This document shows positions 59,528 to 64,000 of a DNA stretch of 64,000 bases, piece after piece. This DNA comes from Knoellia sp. Soil729 (lineage in GTDB: Bacteria > Actinomycetota > Actinomycetes > Actinomycetales > Dermatophilaceae): positions 387,153 to 451,152 of the forward strand of contig NZ_LMSA01000003.1 in NCBI RefSeq assembly GCF_001427985.1, in the 5' to 3' direction. The notes under the pieces were generated by a model. That model worked only from the letters and a program-made list of their open reading frames with translations. It had not been told where the DNA came from and made no database searches. Position 1 is the stretch's first letter. Each line of letters starts with the position of its first letter. Position numbers and translations under genes: made by a program.

Positions 59528-60778
59528 TCACATCGTGCAGGTGCCGCTCGGGGCTGCGTAGGCGTTGGCGGCCGGGATCGTCTTGACGATCTTTTCGTAG
59601 TCCCAGTCCTCCTTGACCTCTGCCTTGCTCTTGACCTCTGCCAGGTAGACGTCGTGGGTGACGTTGTGGTCGGCCGCCCGGACCTCGCCGTTGCGCAGGA
59701 AGACGTCGTTGATCTTCTTGCCCTCGAGCTCCTTGACGACGGCGTCGGCGTCATCGGTGCCGGCCGCCTGGATCGCCTCGAGGTAGTTGAGCGCTGCGGA
59801 GTAGTTGCCCGCGTGCGCGAAGCTCGGGCGGGTCTGGGTCTTCTCCTGGAAGCGGTCGGCCCACTTGCGGTTCTGGTCGTCGAAGTTCCAGTACCAGGCG
59901 TCGGTGAACTGGGTGCCCTGGAACTGGTCGACACCCAGGGAGTGGATGTCGGTGATGAACATCAGCCCAACGGCCAGCTGCGTCTTGCCCTGCAGCCCGG
60001 CCTGGTTGAACTGCTTGACGAAGTTCACGAGGTCGCCACCGGCGGCCATGATGCCCATGACGTCGGGCTTGCTCGACTCCGCCTTGGTGATGAACGTCGC
60101 GAAGTTGTCGTTGGGGAACGGCGTCGCGATCGACTGCTGCACCTTGCCGTCGGCCTTCTCGACGGCCGCCGTGAACGACTTGTTCATGTCCTGGCCGAAG
60201 GCGTAGTCCGGGTAGACGATCGACCAGTTCTTGCCGCCGCCCTCCACGATGCCCCCGGCCGTACCTGCCGCCAGCATGGCGGTGTCGTAGGCCCAGTGGA
60301 ACGTGTACTTGTTGCACTGTGCGCCGGTCAGGGCCGTCGTGCCGGCACCGATGTTGATGTAGACCTTCTTCTTCGCCTTGGCCTGGGTGGCGACGGCGAG
60401 ACCCGCGGAGGACGTGGGCACGTCGAGGATGATGTCGGCCTTGTCGCGGTCGTACATCTCCTGCGCCTTGGAGTTGGCGATGTCCGGCTTGTTCTGGTGG
60501 TCGGCCATGACGATCTCGATCTTCTTGGCCACCGCCTTGTCGCCGTACTTGGCCTTGTAGTCGTCGATGGCCATCTGGATGGCGACCTTCGAGTTGGGGC
60601 CGGACAGGTCCTTGTAGACGCCGGACTGGTCGTTGAGCAGCCCCAGGACGACCTTGTCGTCGCTGATCTTGCCGCCGTCGGACGACGGTCCTCCGCCGGC
60701 GGAGCTGCCGCACGCGCTGAGAACGAGCCCTGAGCTGGCGACCAAGGCCGCCAGGCTGATCATCTTGGTGTGTCGCAT
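59528..60778 (-). CDS. livK: ABC transporter substrate-binding lipoprotein LivK-like
   Basis: 416 residues; AGGAGG just upstream of the ATG at 60778, which fixes the start (a longer frame is unrelated). MISLAALVASSGLVLSACGS is a lipoprotein signal with the lipobox Cys near 23. Periplasmic-binding fold type I: VVLGLLNDQSGVYKDLSGP, AIQMAIDDYKAKYGDKA, AIDDY and IVYPDYAFGQDMNKSF. Closest in look to binding proteins for branched-chain amino acids, amides or urea; with a 3-hydroxybutyrate-type SDR in the operon the ligand may be a small carboxylic or hydroxy acid. Confidence 0.9.
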   Translation of the reverse strand: MRHTKMISLAALVASSGLVLSACGSSAGGGPSSDGGKISDDKVVLGLLNDQSGVYKDLSGPNSKVAIQMAIDDYKAKYGDKAVAKKIEIVMADHQNKPDIANSKAQEMYDRDKADIILDVPTSSAGLAVATQAKAKKKVYINIGAGTTALTGAQCNKYTFHWAYDTAMLAAGTAGGIVEGGGKNWSIVYPDYAFGQDMNKSFTAAVEKADGKVQQSIATPFPNDNFATFITKAESSKPDVMGIMAAGGDLVNFVKQFNQAGLQGKTQLAVGLMFITDIHSLGVDQFQGTQFTDAWYWNFDDQNRKWADRFQEKTQTRPSFAHAGNYSAALNYLEAIQAAGTDDADAVVKELEGKKINDVFLRNGEVRAADHNVTHDVYLAEVKSKAEVKEDWDYEKIVKTIPAANAYAAPSGTCTM

Positions 60779-60903
60779 GTCCCCTCCTGGGGTGTGTATG
60801 CCGTGCCCGGCGGATCGATGTTCCGGTGAAGTGTTCGTGTGGTCGTGCGTGCTGGGAAGTGCTTCTTGGGGGTGCTGCTTCGGGGACGTGGCCAGGGATG
60901 CGG

Positions 60904-61611
60904 TCACATGCCGAGGTGCTCGAGCAGGTCCGTTGTGCGGGTCTGGAACTCGGCGTTGTCGAGGCTCTCGACGACCTCGCCCTGGGCGAGGAGGTTGTGG
61001 CGGTCGGCGACCGTCGACGCGAACTTCACGTTCTGCTCGACGAGCAGGACGGCGACACCCTGCGCCTTGATGTCGCGGATGATCTGGCCGATCTGGTTGA
61101 CGATGACCGGCGCCAGGCCCTCACTGGGTTCGTCGAGGAGCAGCAGGCGTGAGCCGGCGCGCAGCGGACGAGCCATGGCGAGCATCTGCTGTTCTCCGCC
61201 GGACAGCTTGGTCCCGGGGAAGTCGCGTCGCTCGTGCAGCACCGGGAACTGCTCGTAGATCTGCTCCAGGCTCCATGCCGCAGCCTTGTCGACGACCGGC
61301 GGGAGGGCGAGGTTCTCGGCGACCGTGAGGGTGGCATAGATGCCGCGGTCGTCGGGCACCCAACCGAGACCGAGGCGAGCCCGCTTGTCCGCGGACTTCC
61401 CGTCCAGGCTGGTTCCGTCCAGCGTCACGGATCCCCGAGTTCCCTTGTGCAGGCCCATGATCGAGCGCAGCAGGGTGGTCTTGCCGGCTCCGTTGCGACC
61501 GACGAGGGTGACGACCTCGCCGGCGGCGACGTCGAGCGAGACATCGCGCAGGGCCTGCGCCTCACCGTAGAACGCCGACAGAGAGTCGACCGTGAGCAGT
61601 GCGTCACTCAT
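60904..61611 (-). CDS. livF: ABC transporter ATP-binding protein LivF
   Basis: 235 residues. Walker A VGRNGAGKTTLLRSI near 38, Q-loop area WVPDDRGIYATLTVAENLAL, signature LSGGEQQMLAMARPLRAGS near 138, Walker B LLLLDEPSEGLAPVIV near 158. The family-typical DDR and AEN stretches confirm LivF. It overlaps livG by eight bases. Confidence 0.93.
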   Translation of the reverse strand: MSDALLTVDSLSAFYGEAQALRDVSLDVAAGEVVTLVGRNGAGKTTLLRSIMGLHKGTRGSVTLDGTSLDGKSADKRARLGLGWVPDDRGIYATLTVAENLALPPVVDKAAAWSLEQIYEQFPVLHERRDFPGTKLSGGEQQMLAMARPLRAGSRLLLLDEPSEGLAPVIVNQIGQIIRDIKAQGVAVLLVEQNVKFASTVADRHNLLAQGEVVESLDNAEFQTRTTDLLEHLGM

Positions 61612-62413
61612 GCGTGTCTCCGGTCTCTCCGAGGTATGCCGTGATGACCTTCTCGTCCTTCCTCACCTCGTCGTACGTGCCCTCCGCGAGGACCTCACCC
61701 GACTGCAGGACCGTCACCCGGTCGGCGAGTGAGCCGACGACGTGCATGTTGTGGTCGACGAAGACGACCGAGCGGCCATCGGAGACCTGCTTGACGAGGT
61801 CGATGGTGCGGTCGACGTCCTCCAGGCCCATGCCGGCCGTGGGCTCGTCGAGCAGCAGCAGCTCGGGGTCGTTGGCGATGGCCAGGGCGATCTCGAGGGC
61901 CCGCTTCTGTCCGTAGGCCAGCGACCCTGCGGTGACGCCCGCACGGTCGGCCAGGCCGACCTGTGACAGCAGCTCCATGGCGCGGGCCTTGAACTGGCCG
62001 AGCCGCTTGCGCGAGCTCCAGAACCGGTAGCCCAGTCCCGTGGGTGAGGCCAGGGCGAGCTCGAGGTGCTCGATGAGCGTCATCTGCTCGAAGAGGCTCG
62101 TGATCTGGAACGAGCGCGCCACCCCCAGGTGCGCGATCTGCTCCGGCTGCTGGCCCGCGATGTCCTTGCCGCGCAGGAGGATCTGTCCCGATGTCGGGGT
62201 GAGGAACCCGGTGAGCAGGTTGAAGAGCGTGGTCTTGCCGGCCCCGTTGGGTCCGACGAGTGCATGGACCGTTCCCTGCGCCACGTCGAGGTTCACGGCG
62301 TTGACGGCGGTGAACCCCCGGAAGTCCTTGGTCAGGTCGACGGTTCGCAGGGCGGACGTCGCCGCTGCCGCCGACGCGGACGCGGATTGCGTCGTCGATG
62401 GGCTAGGGCTCAC
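61604..62413 (-). CDS. livG: ABC transporter ATP-binding protein LivG
   Basis: 269 residues. Start GTG at 62413, five bases after GAGGAGG (62419-62425); upstream ATGs at 62446 and 62470 extend the frame but lack such a site. Walker A VGPNGAGKTTLFNLL near 51, VARSFQITSLFEQMTLIEH, signature-type LAYGQKRALEIALAIANDPE near 155, Walker B LLLLDEPTAGMGLEDVD. A Ser/Ala-rich N-terminal extension of about 20 residues precedes the core. First gene of the transporter operon, divergent from a PucR-type regulator. Confidence 0.92.
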   Translation of the reverse strand: MSPSPSTTQSASASAAAATSALRTVDLTKDFRGFTAVNAVNLDVAQGTVHALVGPNGAGKTTLFNLLTGFLTPTSGQILLRGKDIAGQQPEQIAHLGVARSFQITSLFEQMTLIEHLELALASPTGLGYRFWSSRKRLGQFKARAMELLSQVGLADRAGVTAGSLAYGQKRALEIALAIANDPELLLLDEPTAGMGLEDVDRTIDLVKQVSDGRSVVFVDHNMHVVGSLADRVTVLQSGEVLAEGTYDEVRKDEKVITAYLGETGDTHE

Positions 62414-62517
62414 CAGCACCTCCTCGTGCTCCGCGGTGCAGGACATCTGCACGCGGTGAAGCCTCACCATAGGACGAGCCCTGCGAGGCCCACATGGTGT
62501 GGTGCCCCATGGTCTGG

Positions 62518-62536
62518 TTGCGCTCATGGTGCGCAA
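62518..62536. promoter_or_regulatory. Inverted repeat in the livG-PucR divergent region
   Basis: TTGCGC-N7-GCGCAA, perfect 6-base arms, 41 bases before the regulator ATG at 62577 and about 105 before livG. A regulator-site candidate; the centre TCATGGT and nearby CATGG repeats (62490-62520) may extend it. Confidence 0.4.
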
Positions 62537-62563
62537 GGACATGCCCCCCGCGCTGTGCGCGCC

Positions 62564-62569
62564 TAGGAT
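62564..62569 (+). promoter_or_regulatory. Candidate -10 of the PucR-type regulator gene
   Basis: TAGGAT, seven bases before the ATG at 62577, the same spacing as in other leaderless candidates here; AGGA within it could alternatively be a ribosome-binding site. Confidence 0.35.
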
Positions 62570-62576
62570 CGGCCTC

Positions 62577-64000
62577 ATGCACGATGACGTGGACGCGGGT
62601 ACCCGCCTGCTCGAGCTGCTCGCCTCCGGCGCGTCGGCCGCCGATCTCGCCGCGCTCGACGTCGACCCCCATGCTCGCGACCTGGCCATCCGGATCAGTG
62701 GTGCTTTCGACGTGCAGCGTCGGCGCGAGCAGCAGCTGGCGGCGCTCGTCGACACCGCCGGCGAGCTGGCCTCCATGAGCGACCCGTCGGTCGTGCTCGA
62801 CGCGATCGTCCGACGCGCCCGGGCGCTCATGGGCACGGACGTCGCCTACCTCACCCTGTTCGACCACGACCGCGGCGACACCTACATGCGGGCGACCGCC
62901 GGCTCGGTCTCTGCCCAGTTCCAGGTCGTCCGCCTCGCCTTCGGAGCGGGGCTCGGTGGGCTGGTCGCGCAGTCGCACAAGCCCTACTGGACGGCCGACT
63001 ACTTCGCCGACGCGCGCTTCCGGCACACCCACCTGATCGACGGAGCCGTGGGTGACGAGGGCCTCGTCGCGATCTGTGGCACTCCCCTCATCGTCAAGGA
63101 CGAGTTCGTCGGGGTGCTGTTCGCGTCCAACCGCACGCCTCGCCCGTTCACCCACGACGAGGTGGCGCTCCTGGGCTCGCTCGCCGCCCTGGCGGCCGTC
63201 ACCATCGTGCAGGTGCGTGCGGTGGAGGAGTCGTCGCGCACGCTGGCCGCGCTCTCCGAGGCCACAGAGCGCGCCAGCCAGTACGCCGCCGGTATCGAAC
63301 GCGCCGCCGCGGCGCACGACCGCTTCGCAGAGATCGTCCTCGAGGGCGGTGGTGTCGACGACCTCACCGAGGCTCTCATCCAGCTCCTCGGCGGATGGGC
63401 CCTGCTGTTGGACCCCGACGGTGCGCCGCGGAGCATCGCCGGCGAGGCGCCGCCCACCGGCGACAGGTTGCTCGAGCTCCAGAGGCGCGTCGAGGGCGGC
63501 GTCGACGGCAGGCGCCTCTCCCGCATCGGCGACGCCTGGGTCATCGGCATCGCCGCTGCCGGCGAGCCGATCGGGTGCCTCGTCATCGGGGACGTCTCGG
63601 CGATGGACGACTCCGACGAGCGGACCGTCGAGCGGGCGGCCGTGGTCACCGCCCTGGTCCTCCTCGGCGAACGCAACCGCGCGGAGGCACGCCAGCAGCA
63701 GCGCACCGACCTCGTCTCCGGGCTGGTGAGCGGACACGCCGACCTCGGACTCCTCCTGCCCGCCGCGCGCTCGCTCGGGCTCGACCTGCGTGAGCCCACC
63801 TGCCTGCTCGCCGTCGTCGGCGCCGACACGGCCACACCCCGCTCGCTGGTGCTCGCCGTCAACGCCGCACTCGGTGGACAGGGTCTCGTCGGAGAGGTGG
63901 AGGGCCATGTGGTCGCGCTGGTCCCCGGAGGTGAAGCCGGTTCTGCCGCAGGCGATCTGGCGCATCGACTCTCTCGGAGTCACTGCGTGACGGTCGGGGC
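62577..64000 (+). CDS. PucR/CdaR-type regulator with GAF domain, C-terminus beyond window
   Basis: 474 codons are present and the frame is still open at the window end. MHDDVDAGTRLLELLASGAS starts it. A GAF domain follows (AIVRRARALMGTDVAYLTLF to the FAGGLGGLVAQSHKPYWTAD-type block, cut as AFGAGLGGLVAQ and SHKPYWTADYF), then CdaR/PucR-like sequence (RTDLVSGLVSGHADLGLLLP and RSLGLDLREPTCLLAVVG). The C-terminal HTH_30 should lie just outside. Divergent from livGFKHM-SDR, it is the likely regulator of that operon. Confidence 0.85.
   Translation, partial: MHDDVDAGTRLLELLASGASAADLAALDVDPHARDLAIRISGAFDVQRRREQQLAALVDTAGELASMSDPSVVLDAIVRRARALMGTDVAYLTLFDHDRGDTYMRATAGSVSAQFQVVRLAFGAGLGGLVAQSHKPYWTADYFADARFRHTHLIDGAVGDEGLVAICGTPLIVKDEFVGVLFASNRTPRPFTHDEVALLGSLAALAAVTIVQVRAVEESSRTLAALSEATERASQYAAGIERAAAAHDRFAEIVLEGGGVDDLTEALIQLLGGWALLLDPDGAPRSIAGEAPPTGDRLLELQRRVEGGVDGRRLSRIGDAWVIGIAAAGEPIGCLVIGDVSAMDDSDERTVERAAVVTALVLLGERNRAEARQQQRTDLVSGLVSGHADLGLLLPAARSLGLDLREPTCLLAVVGADTATPRSLVLAVNAALGGQGLVGEVEGHVVALVPGGEAGSAAGDLAHRLSRSHCVTVG

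Overview
The window is high-GC chromosomal DNA with GTG starts, four-base ATGA/GTGA gene overlaps, leaderless promoters, a DevR/DevS system, HemQ/HemY/HemE-type haem synthesis and a DUF3000-RNase D pair. Together these point to an actinobacterium, most likely Micrococcales close to Intrasporangiaceae; this placement is inference. No rRNA, transposase, integrase, prophage or CRISPR array is visible. The first and last genes run off the window.

Layout. (1) 1-7188: a tightly overlapping heptose/glycoconjugate cluster: two GT9 heptosyltransferase-like proteins, a GT4, a GT4 fused to a GmhA-type isomerase, a bifunctional HldE, an SDR, and a convergent UDP-glucuronate-decarboxylase-like enzyme. (2) 7361-15848: a dormancy or hypoxia-like block: DUF6328 and DoxX membrane proteins, a flavin-binding protein, a CoA-transferase, a CBS-BON protein, the DevR/DevS two-component system and universal stress proteins. 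Four near-identical 15-bp palindromes resembling DevR/DosR boxes lie before genes here and before a second membrane/USP operon at 28892-31110. (3) 15895-25236: a sugar-oxidation region: aldose epimerase, a cytochrome b-molybdopterin fusion, a MarR regulator, a GMC dehydrogenase with a subunit-3 partner and membrane protein, an enolase-superfamily acid-sugar dehydratase and a ThDP enzyme. Three copies of GGTTGC-N6-GCAAG in its two divergent promoter regions suggest MarR control of the set. (4) 25317-28776: envelope genes: a deacetylase-like lipoprotein, a beta-propeller lipoprotein and a membrane glycosyltransferase. (5) 31221-31479: a Gly-Cys-Val tRNA operon with terminator. (6) 31561-46325: mostly single genes: YihY/BrkB, AidB-like acyl-CoA dehydrogenase, PPK2, RibD-like reductase, LLM oxidoreductase with a dicarboxylate symporter, alpha/beta hydrolase with a Pol-Lig LigD, a secreted nuclease, MsrB and an AbiEi/DUF559-like protein. 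(7) 46524-50802: late haem synthesis (hemQ, hemY, hemE) with a DUF4349 lipoprotein. (8) 51060-56604: EamA transporter, DUF3000, RNase D, an XRE-MurA fusion and an RsmC-like methyltransferase. (9) 56777-64000: a branched-chain amino-acid-type ABC operon (livGFKHM) ending in a 3-hydroxybutyrate-dehydrogenase-like SDR, divergent from a truncated PucR/CdaR-type regulator.

Across the window the non-palindromic octamer CGGCATAC/GTATGCCG recurs about 37 times, where base composition predicts about two. One inverted pair forms the stem of a hairpin after livK. Intergenic regions also hold long imperfect palindromes and a 33-bp tandem repeat. No stretch longer than 300 bases lacks a gene; the longest gap (50803-51059) is mostly the 33-bp repeat.
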